The notes below the pieces were generated by a model. The model made no database searches. It worked only from the letters and a program-made list of their open reading frames with translations, and was not told the DNA's origin. The translations under genes and the position numbers were made by a program. 64,000 nt of DNA from a gamma proteobacterium symbiont of Ctena orbiculata. Lineage in GTDB: Bacteria > Pseudomonadota > Gammaproteobacteria > Chromatiales > Chromatiaceae. Shown here piece by piece: positions 31,629-43,776 of this stretch. The stretch covers positions 62,001 to 126,000 of the forward strand of contig QBVC01000025.1 in the NCBI GenBank assembly GCA_003058495.1, in the 5' to 3' direction. Position 1 is the stretch's first letter. Each line of letters begins with the position of its first letter.

Positions 31629-32725
31629 TCATCATCCCCCTGAACAAACAGCAGTCCGCCATTCTCCTCTTCTGGATAACAGGCCTCGTAACCATACGCA
31701 TTGCGTAGTGTTTTATCATTCCAGATGAGGGTCTCGTCGCTACAATAGTTGAACCAAAGTCTTGGTTTGTCGCCACCATGTTCGATTACCCGTGCGACCG
31801 CCTCTGGGTGGGGGTGTTGAAACTGGTCACCGTTACTGGAAAAGATGTAGTTTTCACAGTCGAGATGCTGAATCAGATCGCTGCTTACACTGCCCCTGCT
31901 GCCGTGGTGGGGGAGTTTGCACAGATCTAGCTTTAGCTTGTCATCACCAAGATGCTTTATCGATTCCACAAGGGTACTGGGGTGGGCATCGCCTGCGAGC
32001 AGCACCCTGTAGTTATCATATTCAACGAGAAAGGCGATACTGCTGCCGTTGGCGGATGAATGATCCTCCGTATACTCTTCCCTGAGAAGTTGCTCGATGT
32101 CCGGGCGCTCTGGTTCAGGCGGTGTCTCTTCTTCATCTCCCAGCAGGGCGAAGCGTCCCTCTGCTCTCGCCTCCTCCAGCTCTCCCGGGGTGATGTCGAT
32201 ATCCAGGCACGACTTCTCCCAATCCTTGCGCAGGTCCGTGAGCATCGGGATCGTGGGTCCCATCAGGGTGATCGTCAGCCCCTCATCGAACTCGATGCGG
32301 GGAAGTACGCCCGACTCTGGAATCACCACGGCATTACCATTGAAACCATGGCAGTTCCAGCTGTGGCCGTTTTTCAAGATTATGTCGGTGAGAAGCTCCC
32401 CATGCTTACCGGCAAGCACTTTCGGGCCGGGGGGTTGGGGAAGATGCCGATAGCCGTTAAACCAGACATCCTTGGCTGTGAAGGGTAGAGAGTCATCCTG
32501 TGCCAGCTCGATGATGCCGCGGATGTGGTCGTAATCGACATGGGTCACGACCAGAAGTTCAAATTCCCGTTCGCTGTCAGACAGTTCCTGCAGCCTGGGT
32601 TTCAGCGCCCTTTTATAGACACCGGGGGCGCCGCCATCGATCAGCATGCGCCGCACCGGATCGGAGCCGTATTCCAGCAATATGCAGTCGCCGTAGCGCG
32701 CGGGGAGGATCTCGAGCCTAAACAT
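31625..32725 (-). CDS. ComEC-like metallo-beta-lactamase-fold hydrolase
   Basis: 366 residues without signal peptide, so cytoplasmic. Metal ligands are visible: THVDYDH (His62, Asp64, Asp66, His67), GDAH (Asp246), PHHGS (His273/274) and a C-terminal HPHPE. This is the ComEC/Rec2-like soluble MBL group, many members of which act on nucleic acids or phosphodiesters. An acidic, Pro/Glu-rich insert (about 160-225) interrupts the fold and might be a regulatory loop. Coupled to the CHAT gene by a four-base overlap. Such stand-alone MBL proteins recur beside conflict genes; the substrate is unknown. Confidence 0.87.
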   Translation of the reverse strand: MFRLEILPARYGDCILLEYGSDPVRRMLIDGGAPGVYKRALKPRLQELSDSEREFELLVVTHVDYDHIRGIIELAQDDSLPFTAKDVWFNGYRHLPQPPGPKVLAGKHGELLTDIILKNGHSWNCHGFNGNAVVIPESGVLPRIEFDEGLTITLMGPTIPMLTDLRKDWEKSCLDIDITPGELEEARAEGRFALLGDEEETPPEPERPDIEQLLREEYTEDHSSANGSSIAFLVEYDNYRVLLAGDAHPSTLVESIKHLGDDKLKLDLCKLPHHGSRGSVSSDLIQHLDCENYIFSSNGDQFQHPHPEAVARVIEHGGDKPRLWFNYCSDETLIWNDKTLRNAYGYEACYPEEENGGLLFVQGDDE

Positions 32726-32778
32726 TACCTGTCTTCCTCATTGTGTTCGTTCTTCGACATCCGGCGGCAGAGGCCGGC

Positions 32779-33936
32779 TTAGATGATGCCCGCGGGCAGT
32801 CTCGCCAACAGATCCGGTCGCTGGTGGATCAGTGCAAGCAGGTTGTCGGGCCGGTAGCTCTCGTCGTGGACAAGCAGCTTGATCGCCGAATCGTGGACAT
32901 CGATGCCGGCATGGTCCGCGGTGGCGACCAGGTCGCGGTCGCCGCTCTCGCCCGCGAGCTCCCTGATCCAGCCGCGAAGCTTCATGAAGCCGGTAAAGGA
33001 GTCGTTCCGGGTATCGCCGAACCAGGGCTTGTAGAAGCCAAGGAATTGATCATCAACCTCGAGCCCCTCCTGCTTCGCGGCATTGACCATCCAGTGCAGT
33101 GCGCCGTTGGCGAGGCCGTCGTTGGCATAACCGCCGCCGATGCTGGTGTGCACGCCGGGAAACCAGCGCTGTTCCACCGATTGACCGGGATGGGCGTGGC
33201 GCCAGATCTCGGGACGAAAGTCGGTACGGCGCTCGTCGATGGCCAGGGCCTGCCTGGCTATGTCGACGCTAGCGGGCGGTTCATCCCCCACGTGAAAACC
33301 GAGACCGGGGGCCGTGGTCCGCTCCTCTCTGTCGAAGTCCGCGCGCAGGCGTGAACCCAGTGCAAGCACGGTATCGTAGACGCCGAGAAAGCGTACCCGG
33401 GTCGGAATCGGCGCTTCGATGCTCTTGCCGCTGGCGATCAACGCCTGCCTCATCGCCTCGGCGCCGCCGGCGGCGCCCTCGGTGTCGATATAGTGCTTGA
33501 AGAAGTCGGGAATGAAATAGGCGTCGCGCTTGTGCAGCGTGCCGCCCATCCACTCGATGAATCGGCAGAGGCTGCATGCCTGGCCGGCGCCGCGGCTGAA
33601 GCCGAAGACGAAGATCTCATCCTCGGGCAGCTTGTTGCCGACGATGAAGCTGTAGGCGGCCTCTATGTTCTGCTCAAATCCCGCGCCCCAGGCGCCGCCC
33701 AGCAGGGAGTCGAGTCTGGCCAGGGCCCTGTTGCGCAATCCACGCTGCGCCGAGAGGGCGCCGACGCCTTCGTCGTAGTAGGAGATCTGATCGGTGCCAT
33801 CCTCCGTGCGCGGCAGGACGGCGCGATAGGTTTTGAGCACATTGGAGGGTTTGTGGACCTCGGTACCGTCCCCCCTCTCCACCTGGTTGTCGGGGCTTGC
33901 CCAGGTTCCGTCGAGACAAATTATGATTCTTCGCAT
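32779..33936 (-). CDS. DUF2235 alpha/beta-hydrolase (Tle1-type lipase fold)
   Basis: 385 residues. It begins RRIIICLDGTW, the DUF2235 signature; the nucleophile elbow is FGFSRGA with Ser114, and Asp188 (GVYDTV) and His263 (GVHTSIGGGY) complete a plausible triad. DUF2235 includes T6SS phospholipase effectors (Tle1) and uncharacterised cytoplasmic enzymes. No VgrG, PAAR or immunity gene is adjacent and there is no signal peptide. It is the first gene of the leftward unit, 53 bases before the MBL gene, so it may be a lipid-attacking effector of the system or a resident neighbour; its GC content is like the core genome. Confidence 0.85.
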   Translation of the reverse strand: MRRIIICLDGTWASPDNQVERGDGTEVHKPSNVLKTYRAVLPRTEDGTDQISYYDEGVGALSAQRGLRNRALARLDSLLGGAWGAGFEQNIEAAYSFIVGNKLPEDEIFVFGFSRGAGQACSLCRFIEWMGGTLHKRDAYFIPDFFKHYIDTEGAAGGAEAMRQALIASGKSIEAPIPTRVRFLGVYDTVLALGSRLRADFDREERTTAPGLGFHVGDEPPASVDIARQALAIDERRTDFRPEIWRHAHPGQSVEQRWFPGVHTSIGGGYANDGLANGALHWMVNAAKQEGLEVDDQFLGFYKPWFGDTRNDSFTGFMKLRGWIRELAGESGDRDLVATADHAGIDVHDSAIKLLVHDESYRPDNLLALIHQRPDLLARLPAGII

Positions 33937-33983
33937 CCCGCCTGCTCCGTGGTCTGTTATCGATTTATTCTTCAGTGTTCCAT

Positions 33984-34014
33984 TTTATATAGACCAGGGT
34001 CTGTGGCTTGTCAC
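33984..34014 (-). promoter_or_regulatory. Candidate promoter of the DUF2235-MBL-CHAT-NACHT unit with inverted repeat
   Basis: Read leftward: a -35-like GTGACA (34009-34014), then a 19-base spacer and a -10-like TATAAA (33984-33989), 48 bases before the DUF2235 start. The spacer contains the dyad AGACC-CT-GGTCT (33991-34002), placed where a repressor would block polymerase. The spacer is slightly long, so this is tentative. Confidence 0.4.
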
Positions 34015-35288
34015 TCCGCAGCACCGCGCATCGCCAGCAGGGCCGTGCCGTAGGCAGCCTCATGATGCGCTGCCGTGATCACCGGTACCCGCAGCCTCTG
34101 TTCCCTTATCTGACGCCAGGGTTCGCTCTTCGCGCCGCCACCGACGGAGTAGACATGCTTTAGTCGCGCAGCCCCGAGCCTTTGCAGCAGGCGGTATCCC
34201 TTCGCCTCGATGTTGGCGATGCCTTCCAGCATCCCCTGAAAGAAGAGCAGGTCATTCGCCGGCCGCGGCTGCAGACGGGGCGGGTAGTCGGCATCGTTGA
34301 CCGGGAAGCGTTCACCGGGTGCGAGCAGGGGGTAGTAGTCGAGCCCGGTGGCCCGCTGCGGTTGCAGATCCCGGGTCATTCGCGCCATCTCATCGTCGCT
34401 GAAATAGTTCGCCAAGACCGCGCCGCCGCTGTTGGAGGCGCCGCTTACCAGCCACCTCGCGCCCAGGCGATGGCTATAGACGCCGTGCTTGGCGGCGAAT
34501 ACCGGTTCCTCGGAGAGGATCTTCACCACCAGGGTGCTGCCGAGGGAGGTCACCGCCTCGCCGGTCTCCCGGGCGCCGGTGGCCAGAAAGGCCGCATTGC
34601 CGTCGGTTGTGCCGGCGACGATCGCTATTCCAGGGGGAAGCCCGGTGGTATCCGCGGCCTGCCGGGAGAGGCGACCGACGGTTGACCCGCTCGGTACCAC
34701 CTCGGGCAGTGCATCCTGCGCAAGCTGCAAGTCGGCCATCCAGGCGGGCCAGGCCCTGCTGATCGGGTCGTAACCCATTTTCAGGGCGTTGTTCTCATCG
34801 CTATGGCGATAGTCCCCACACAGCCTGCCGGCGATCCAGTCGGCCTGGTGGAGGGCGCGATAGCGCTCGGTGGCGATGGTACGACCCAGATGCAGCAGCT
34901 TGGCGAGGCTCGAAGAGGGGCTCAATACAGGATTCCCTTCAGGGGCGATCCCTCCGAGCAGCGGCAGCGCATCACGGCTGCGGCTGTCGTTGTACATCAG
35001 CGCGGGGGTCAGGGGATTGCCCTGGTGGTCTGCAAGCAGCAGGGTGGAGGAGGTGCCGTCCACGGCGATCGCCACCGGGCTCTCTTCGCCGCAGATACTG
35101 GCGATTTCCGCGAGCACTTCGCACAGGATCCGCCACCAGATTTCCGGGTCCTGCTGGTGTTGATTCCGCAGCGGTGTTTCCGGCCTCGGCAGGGGTCTGC
35201 TTGCGCTCGCCCGGATGGCGGCGGTTTCATCGATGGCGACGGCACGGCAACCGGAGGTGCCCAGGTCGATACCGATGTAGAGTTTCAT
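34011..35288 (-). CDS. FGGY-family carbohydrate kinase, D-ribulokinase-like
   Basis: 425 residues. IGIDLGTSGCRAVAID at the N-terminus is the FGGY phosphate-1 motif; VAIAVDGTSST, GTTDGNAAFLATG and the C-terminal YSVGGGAKSEPWRQI block complete the two-domain sugar-kinase fold. The shortened length and the TDGNAAF block resemble the cyanobacterial/plant XK-1 (D-ribulose kinase) branch rather than XylB or GlpK. No sugar transporter or isomerase is adjacent. It ends 9 bases after queF starts its own reading end, suggesting a queF-kinase transcript. Confidence 0.85.
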   Translation of the reverse strand: MKLYIGIDLGTSGCRAVAIDETAAIRASASRPLPRPETPLRNQHQQDPEIWWRILCEVLAEIASICGEESPVAIAVDGTSSTLLLADHQGNPLTPALMYNDSRSRDALPLLGGIAPEGNPVLSPSSSLAKLLHLGRTIATERYRALHQADWIAGRLCGDYRHSDENNALKMGYDPISRAWPAWMADLQLAQDALPEVVPSGSTVGRLSRQAADTTGLPPGIAIVAGTTDGNAAFLATGARETGEAVTSLGSTLVVKILSEEPVFAAKHGVYSHRLGARWLVSGASNSGGAVLANYFSDDEMARMTRDLQPQRATGLDYYPLLAPGERFPVNDADYPPRLQPRPANDLLFFQGMLEGIANIEAKGYRLLQRLGAARLKHVYSVGGGAKSEPWRQIREQRLRVPVITAAHHEAAYGTALLAMRGAAE

Positions 35289-35297
35289 CGATGGCTG

Positions 35298-35687
35298 TCA
35301 GGGCAGGCTTACCGCGGAGGGCGGGGACCAGTTCTCCGCTCGATGCTCGGCGACGACGGTGGTGTAGATTCCACCCCGCACATTGAACTCGGCGGTGAGG
35401 CGCATGAAGCGGGGCTGGGTGGCGCTGACCAGGTCGCTGAGGATCTCGTTGGTGACCGCCTCGTGGAATGCGCCCTGGTCGCGAAAGGACCAGACGTAGA
35501 GCTTCAACGCCTTCAACTCCACGCAACGCTTGTCGGGCACATACTCCAGGGTCATTTCGGCAAAGTCGGGTTGCCCGGTCTTGGGGCAGAGACAGGTGAA
35601 CTCCGGGATCCTGATGCGGATGGTATAGTCTCTCTCCGGCTGGGGATTGTCGAAGGTTTCAAGGGCTTTGCTCGGCTGACTGGGCAT
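35298..35687 (-). CDS. queF: NADPH-dependent 7-cyano-7-deazaguanine reductase QueF (type I)
   Basis: Reduces preQ0 to preQ1 in queuosine synthesis. At 129 residues it is the short unimodular form. Cys34 in CPKTGQPDF is the nucleophile that forms the thioimide with preQ0, and [13 protein letters not shown] is the QueF signature for NADPH binding. It lies in front of the FGGY kinase and is divergent from smc. Confidence 0.95.
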   Translation of the reverse strand: MPSQPSKALETFDNPQPERDYTIRIRIPEFTCLCPKTGQPDFAEMTLEYVPDKRCVELKALKLYVWSFRDQGAFHEAVTNEILSDLVSATQPRFMRLTAEFNVRGGIYTTVVAEHRAENWSPPSAVSLP

Positions 35688-35861
35688 GGTCTTCTTGGTC
35701 TCGTCGCTAAAATGGCGATGAATTATACTCGAGCCGGTACCGAGTCAAAAGCATGGCTTCCATAATTCATTAAAAACAATAAGTTACAGCAGATAGTTAA
35801 TGTGTAAAAAATTGAACTGCGCTCTGTAACAATCCCCCTCTTTGGTGTATCTTAGCCGCCC

Positions 35862-38800
35862 ATGCGTCTGGAGAAAATCAAGCTCGCCGGGTTTAAGTCA
35901 TTCGTCGATCCAACCACCGTGCCGATCCCTAGCAATCTGGTCGGAATCGTTGGGCCAAATGGATGTGGAAAATCCAATGTCATTGATGCCGTGCGCTGGG
36001 TCATGGGCGAAAGCTCGGCCAAGATGCTGCGTGGCGAATCGATGGCGGATGTCATCTTCAATGGCTCCAGCGTACGTAAACCGGTTGGGGCGGCGACCAT
36101 CGAGCTGATGTTCGACAACGCCAACGGCAGGGCGGGCGGCCAGTATGCCCAATACAATCAGATCTCGGTCAAGCGCCAGGTCTCCCGCGACGGCCAGTCC
36201 CTCTACTACCTCAACGGTGTGCGCTGCCGGCGCCGGGATATCACCGATCTGTTTCTTGGCACCGGTCTCGGACCCCGCAGCTACTCGATCATCGAACAGG
36301 GAATGATCTCACGCCTGATCGAGGCGCGTCCCGAAGACCTGCGCAGCTTTCTCGAGGAGGCGGCGGGGATCTCGAAATACAAGGAGCGGCGGCGCGAGAC
36401 CGAGAACCGCATCCGCCATACCCGGGAGAATCTGGAACGCCTCACCGATCTGCGCGAAGAGGTGGCCAAGCAACTGCAGCATCTCAAGCGCCAGGCGGCC
36501 ACGGCGGAGAAGTATCAGGAGCTGAAACAGCAGGAACGTCAGATCAAGGCTGAGCTGCTGGCCCTGCGCTGGAGAACCCTGAACCAGGATCTGCAACAGC
36601 GCCAGCGTATCATCGCCGAGCTGCAGAACAAGCTGGAGGCCGCGGTCGCCGAACAGCGAAAGCTGGAATCGGCGATAGAGTCCGAACGCGACAGGCATAC
36701 CGAAGCGAACGATCAGTTCAACGAGGTGCAGGGGCAGTTCTACAGTCTCGGCGCCGAGATAAGCGGCCTGGAACAGGCGATCCAGTTTGCCCGGGATTCG
36801 CAACGTCAGCAGCAACAGGATCTGGAGCAGGTCGAACAGGCGCTGCAGGAGTCGCAAGCCCACAAGGCCCAGGACGAAGAGCGCTTGCAGGAACTCGATG
36901 CCAGCCTGCGGCAGGAGCAGCCCGAGCTCGACCAGGCACGCGGCCAGGAGGCGCAGCTGTCGCAGGCCCTGCACGATGCCGAACAGGCAATACAGGCCTG
37001 GCAGCAGGAGTGGGAGGAGTTCAACCAGAAGGCCGCCGAGCCGGCGCAAACCGCCCAGGTGGAGCGAACCCGGATCAACCACCTGGAACAGCAGGGAGGC
37101 AATCTGGAGCGGCGTCTGCAACGCCTGGACGAGGAGCTGGGACGCCTGGACGACAGCCAGCTGTTGAGCGAAATCACCGCCCTCGAAGGCGATGAACACC
37201 GGCAGAAGGAAGAGGCCGATACCTTGCACGGTCAACTCGATCAGGCCGTCGAGCTGATCAACCGGCAGCGGGAAAAGAACAGTCAGACCGCCAACCGCCT
37301 CGATCAGGCCCGCGCCGATCTGCAATCCACCAAAGGACGCCTGGCCTCCCTTGAGGCACTGCAGCAGGCGGCCCTGGGTCAGCAGGACGAAGCCGTCGAG
37401 TGGCTCGAGAAGAGCCAGCTCAACAACGCCAAGCGCCTGGCCCAGGAGATCAAGGTGGAACCGCGCTGGCAGCAGGCGGTGGAGCTCGTGCTGGGCTTTC
37501 ATCTGCAGGCGGTCTGCGTGGATGACATCGGGCGGCTGCAGGCGCAGCTGCCCCAACTCGAGAAGGGATCACTCAACTTTTGGGATAGCCGCGGCCATCG
37601 CGGAGAGGCAGACCCCGCGGGCGGGGATGCCCTGATCGCCAAGGTCGCATCGCCCTGGAGCCTGCAGTCCCTGCTGGGCGGGGTGGGGCTGGCGGACAGT
37701 CTCCAGGACGCCCTTGCCCGGCGTCAGTCGCTCAGGGTCGGTGAGACGCTGGTCACCCCCGACGGTTTCTGGATCGGTGCCGACTGGCTGAGAGTGAGCC
37801 GAGAATCCGATGAGCGCGCCGGTGTCCTGGCCAGGGAGGAGGAGCTGCGCAAGCTGAAACAGATCCTCGAGGAGCAGGAGCAGGCGGTCGCCGGACTTGC
37901 CGAGAGCCTGGAACAGGGGAGGGAGATGCTCAGACAATCCGAGCACAACCGGGAGCAGGCCCAGGCCGCCTTCAACCAGGTCAATCGGGTGCTCTCGGAA
38001 ATAGGCTCCAATCTGAGCAGCAAGCGCACCCGCGCCGATCACCTCCGGCAGCGGCGTGAACAGCTGCAGCAGGAACAGCGGGAGATCGCCGAACAGATCA
38101 GCAGCGACAAGGAGCTGATGGATGAGACGCGGCTGCGTCTCCACGATGCGCTGGAGGCGATCGAAAATCTGGGCAGTCGCCGCGAATCGCTGGTGAAGCG
38201 ACGTGATGAACTGCGTGAACAGGTCGCCCAGGCCAGAGAGCGTCTCAACCGGCAGCGCTCCTCGACCCATGAGGTGGCGCTGCGGGTGGAATCGATGCGT
38301 ACCGCCCATACCGCGCTGGTGCAGAACCTGGAGCGGACCGGCAGCCAGTTGACTCAGCTCAACCATCGGCGGGAGGAGTTGAAGACCACCCTGGACAACA
38401 GCGAGGCGCCGCTGCAGCAGCAGCTGGTGTTGTTGAACCAGAAACTCTCGGATCGCAGCGCTGTCGATACCGACTTGAATGCGGCCCGCCGTCTGCTTGA
38501 GGAGGTGGATGCCAATCTGCGCGACAAGGAGCAGCAGCGCCACGCCGCGGAGCAGCAGGTACAGACGCGACAGGAGAGACTCAACCAGGCGCGGCTGCAG
38601 AGTCAGGAGGTGAACGTTCGCTGCATGACCCTGCAGGAGCAGCTGCACGAGGGCGGGCTGGACGCGGAGGAGCTGTTCCAGGAGATGGCCGAGGATGCCA
38701 CCGAGGAGGCCTGGCAGGAGCAGGCGGAGCGGCTGGCGAACCGTATCCAGCGCCTGGGCCCCATCAACCTGGCGGCGATCGACGAGTACCAGGAGCAGTC

Positions 38801-39368
38801 GGAGCGGCTGAAGTACCTGGACGAGCAGCACGAGGATATCACCAGTTCCCTGGAGACCCTGGAGAATGCGATCCGCAAGATCGACCGCGAGACCCGAACC
38901 CGCTTCAAGGAGACCTTCGACAAGGTCAATTCGGGCATCAAGGAGCTCTTCCCCAGGCTTTTCGGCGGCGGCCACGCCTATCTGGAGCTGACCGGCGAGG
39001 ACCTGCTCGATACCGGGGTGACGGTGATGGCCCGGCCACCGGGCAAGCGCAATACCAGCATCCATCTCCTCTCCGGCGGGGAGAAGGCGCTCACCGCGGT
39101 GGCCCTGGTGTTCGCCATCTTCCAGCTCAATCCCGCGCCCTTCTGCATGCTCGACGAGGTGGACGCGCCGCTGGACGACGCCAACGTGGGCCGCTATTGC
39201 GATTTGGTGAGGGACATGTCCGATCAGGTACAATTCATCTTCATCACCCATAACAAGATCACCATGGAGATCGCCAATCAGCTTTCGGGGGTCACCATGC
39301 ACGAGCCGGGCGTGTCGCGCCTGGTCACCGTCGACGTGGAGGAGGCGGCGCAACTGGCCGCAATTTAA
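35862..39368 (+). CDS. smc: Chromosome segregation ATPase SMC
   Basis: 1168 residues, normal length. The N-terminal head has Walker A GPNGCGKSN (about 31-39); long coiled coils (about 165-500 and 670-1010) surround the hinge (about 510-650); the C-terminal head has signature LSGGEKALTAVAL and Walker B MLDEVDAPLDD. It works with ScpA and ScpB, which are encoded 13 kb further right in the same window. The smc-zipA-ligA order is the usual one in non-enteric gammaproteobacteria. Confidence 0.97.
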   Translation: MRLEKIKLAGFKSFVDPTTVPIPSNLVGIVGPNGCGKSNVIDAVRWVMGESSAKMLRGESMADVIFNGSSVRKPVGAATIELMFDNANGRAGGQYAQYNQISVKRQVSRDGQSLYYLNGVRCRRRDITDLFLGTGLGPRSYSIIEQGMISRLIEARPEDLRSFLEEAAGISKYKERRRETENRIRHTRENLERLTDLREEVAKQLQHLKRQAATAEKYQELKQQERQIKAELLALRWRTLNQDLQQRQRIIAELQNKLEAAVAEQRKLESAIESERDRHTEANDQFNEVQGQFYSLGAEISGLEQAIQFARDSQRQQQQDLEQVEQALQESQAHKAQDEERLQELDASLRQEQPELDQARGQEAQLSQALHDAEQAIQAWQQEWEEFNQKAAEPAQTAQVERTRINHLEQQGGNLERRLQRLDEELGRLDDSQLLSEITALEGDEHRQKEEADTLHGQLDQAVELINRQREKNSQTANRLDQARADLQSTKGRLASLEALQQAALGQQDEAVEWLEKSQLNNAKRLAQEIKVEPRWQQAVELVLGFHLQAVCVDDIGRLQAQLPQLEKGSLNFWDSRGHRGEADPAGGDALIAKVASPWSLQSLLGGVGLADSLQDALARRQSLRVGETLVTPDGFWIGADWLRVSRESDERAGVLAREEELRKLKQILEEQEQAVAGLAESLEQGREMLRQSEHNREQAQAAFNQVNRVLSEIGSNLSSKRTRADHLRQRREQLQQEQREIAEQISSDKELMDETRLRLHDALEAIENLGSRRESLVKRRDELREQVAQARERLNRQRSSTHEVALRVESMRTAHTALVQNLERTGSQLTQLNHRREELKTTLDNSEAPLQQQLVLLNQKLSDRSAVDTDLNAARRLLEEVDANLRDKEQQRHAAEQQVQTRQERLNQARLQSQEVNVRCMTLQEQLHEGGLDAEELFQEMAEDATEEAWQEQAERLANRIQRLGPINLAAIDEYQEQSERLKYLDEQHEDITSSLETLENAIRKIDRETRTRFKETFDKVNSGIKELFPRLFGGGHAYLELTGEDLLDTGVTVMARPPGKRNTSIHLLSGGEKALTAVALVFAIFQLNPAPFCMLDEVDAPLDDANVGRYCDLVRDMSDQVQFIFITHNKITMEIANQLSGVTMHEPGVSRLVTVDVEEAAQLAAI

Positions 39369-39372
39369 TCTC

Positions 39373-42254
<2,882 letters not shown>

Positions 42255-42333
42255 CGCTTTCGCTGTCACGTTTATTCACCTCGCCATTCGTGGTAGCTTC
42301 TGGCGATACAGATACAGGTTTGCAGGAAAAGAG

Positions 42334-42627
42334 ATGAACGACGAAGCCGCTAAAGAACGGGAGATCATGATGGTGATGCGCAAGCTGCTCACCACCATCG
42401 TGCGCGAGGTGACACCGGAGCACAAGAGCCTCAAACATCCCCTCTCCGATCAGACCATACAGGATATCCGCGCCTGCCTCGGCCTGATCACCGCGCGCGA
42501 AAAGGAGCTGGCCGATGCCGCCGGCCGCACCGTCCAGGAGCGTCCCTACTTCGTCGATGAGCCCCCTGCCACCAAGGTTGTACCGATAACCAAGATCGGT
42601 AAGGTCAAAAAGGATGAGGATGATTGA
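42334..42627 (+). CDS. Small conserved-looking cytoplasmic protein of unknown function
   Basis: 97 residues from ATG 42334 with GGAAAAGAG upstream. Charged and helical in the first 65 residues (EREIMMVMRKLLTTIVREVTPE), with a Lys/Asp-rich tail. No family recognised. It follows ligA by 79 bases on the same strand. A longer in-frame opening inside ligA is not supported. Confidence 0.65.
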   Translation: MNDEAAKEREIMMVMRKLLTTIVREVTPEHKSLKHPLSDQTIQDIRACLGLITAREKELADAAGRTVQERPYFVDEPPATKVVPITKIGKVKKDEDD

Positions 42628-42664
42628 GCAGGCTTTAGCTGCCGGCGGCGGGTAGAGGACCCAT

Positions 42665-43237
42665 TCACGTAAACTTGAAACTGACCACTGCCAGCCATAT
42701 CAGGCCGATCAGTATCCCACCTGATAAAAGCGCGAGATGGTGCGAACGTCTCCCTTTCGATACGCCTTTCAGGAGTGCCGCCTCACCATGGTTGCGGGGA
42801 TTTATGTAGACAGGCAGATCGTCACCCGGCTTGAGAGAGCGCCACCAATGATCCTCCTCCGGCGTGGGATCACCCCAGTCATTCACCTCGGGTACCCACA
42901 TGTTCTCTTTCTCAAGAGAAACGATGAATCCGGAATAGGGCTTGCCGTCGGCTGTATATTCATACTCGATGAGCGGATAGCGGTATTTCAGCCTCGAGTA
43001 TTGGGATATCGCCACCTCTTCCTCCTGTTCCTCGATGGATACCAGTTTGGCTTTGCTCTCCATCCAGCTAGTCTGCGATCTGTACCTGAGAAGCGATCCG
43101 GCACCGATCCCAATCAGTATGGCGGCTATAACCAGCAGAATGTGGTGTGCAAATTGGGGTGCCAGGAATAAGAAAACAGCTGCTATGCAGAGAAGCGTGA
43201 TCAATTTTGCCGCGACTATGACTGCTTTTTTATCCAT
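42665..43237 (-). CDS. DUF3592 membrane protein
   Basis: 190 residues: two N-terminal transmembrane helices (about 7-50), an extracytoplasmic beta domain with YPLIEYEYTADGKPYSG and PVYINPRNHGEAAL, and one C-terminal helix (about 168-188). The strand pattern YRYPxxxYxYxxxGxxY is the DUF3592 signature. Function unknown. First of a leftward series of small envelope genes with loose spacing. Confidence 0.8.
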   Translation of the reverse strand: MDKKAVIVAAKLITLLCIAAVFLFLAPQFAHHILLVIAAILIGIGAGSLLRYRSQTSWMESKAKLVSIEEQEEEVAISQYSRLKYRYPLIEYEYTADGKPYSGFIVSLEKENMWVPEVNDWGDPTPEEDHWWRSLKPGDDLPVYINPRNHGEAALLKGVSKGRRSHHLALLSGGILIGLIWLAVVSFKFT

Positions 43238-43306
43238 TGGTACTAGCCTCTCCTATCTTCAGGCATGCAGACAAAGCGTCGTGTCTCCTCAGGTAATCGC
43301 TGATTC

Positions 43307-43732
43307 TCATAACACATTGACAGAAAAGATAAGCGCAGCAATTGCCAACAAGGCCATAACCAAATAAGTGGAAAAGAAGAACCGCTGCTGCACCGGTGAT
43401 CCCAAGCGAATATTCTCATGTTTAAAACTCAGAATTTTCATTGCTTCGCGACCAGCGGCGTCCAGATAGATCGCTCCACCGGCGATGGCAAACAGTGGCC
43501 AGGCAGCCTGGTCCACTACCATGAGGATGCCTGATAGCGGCAGCCATACCAGGGTAAGAAGATCCCAGTAAGCCGTGTACCTCTCCGCACGCTGCAACAG
43601 GGGATCGGCATCATGCGGATTCTCCTGCAACCCGAGTCTCTGGGCCAGGGGGAAATCAACGGATGAAATTACCTGGCCAATATAGAGAATGCCCGGGAAA
43701 ACGATGAGTAACCAACCTAAGATAACTTGCAT
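43307..43732 (-). CDS. Hypothetical membrane protein, four helices
   Basis: 141 residues with helices near 3-21, 56-74, 77-92 and 118-140. No family recognised. The loop QENPHDADPLLQRAERY is hydrophilic. Upstream of DUF3592 on the same strand by 69 bases. GC content is lower than in the core genes. Confidence 0.6.
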   Translation of the reverse strand: MQVILGWLLIVFPGILYIGQVISSVDFPLAQRLGLQENPHDADPLLQRAERYTAYWDLLTLVWLPLSGILMVVDQAAWPLFAIAGGAIYLDAAGREAMKILSFKHENIRLGSPVQQRFFFSTYLVMALLAIAALIFSVNVL

Positions 43733-43776
43733 CTTCCTTCCATGCGTTTGTTTTAAAAGACTCAGCCGTGATCATA

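Noticed and set aside
26379..34010. Mobile element carrying the NACHT-CHAT unit
   Set aside because: No transposase, integrase or flanking direct repeats were found; only base composition hints at transfer.
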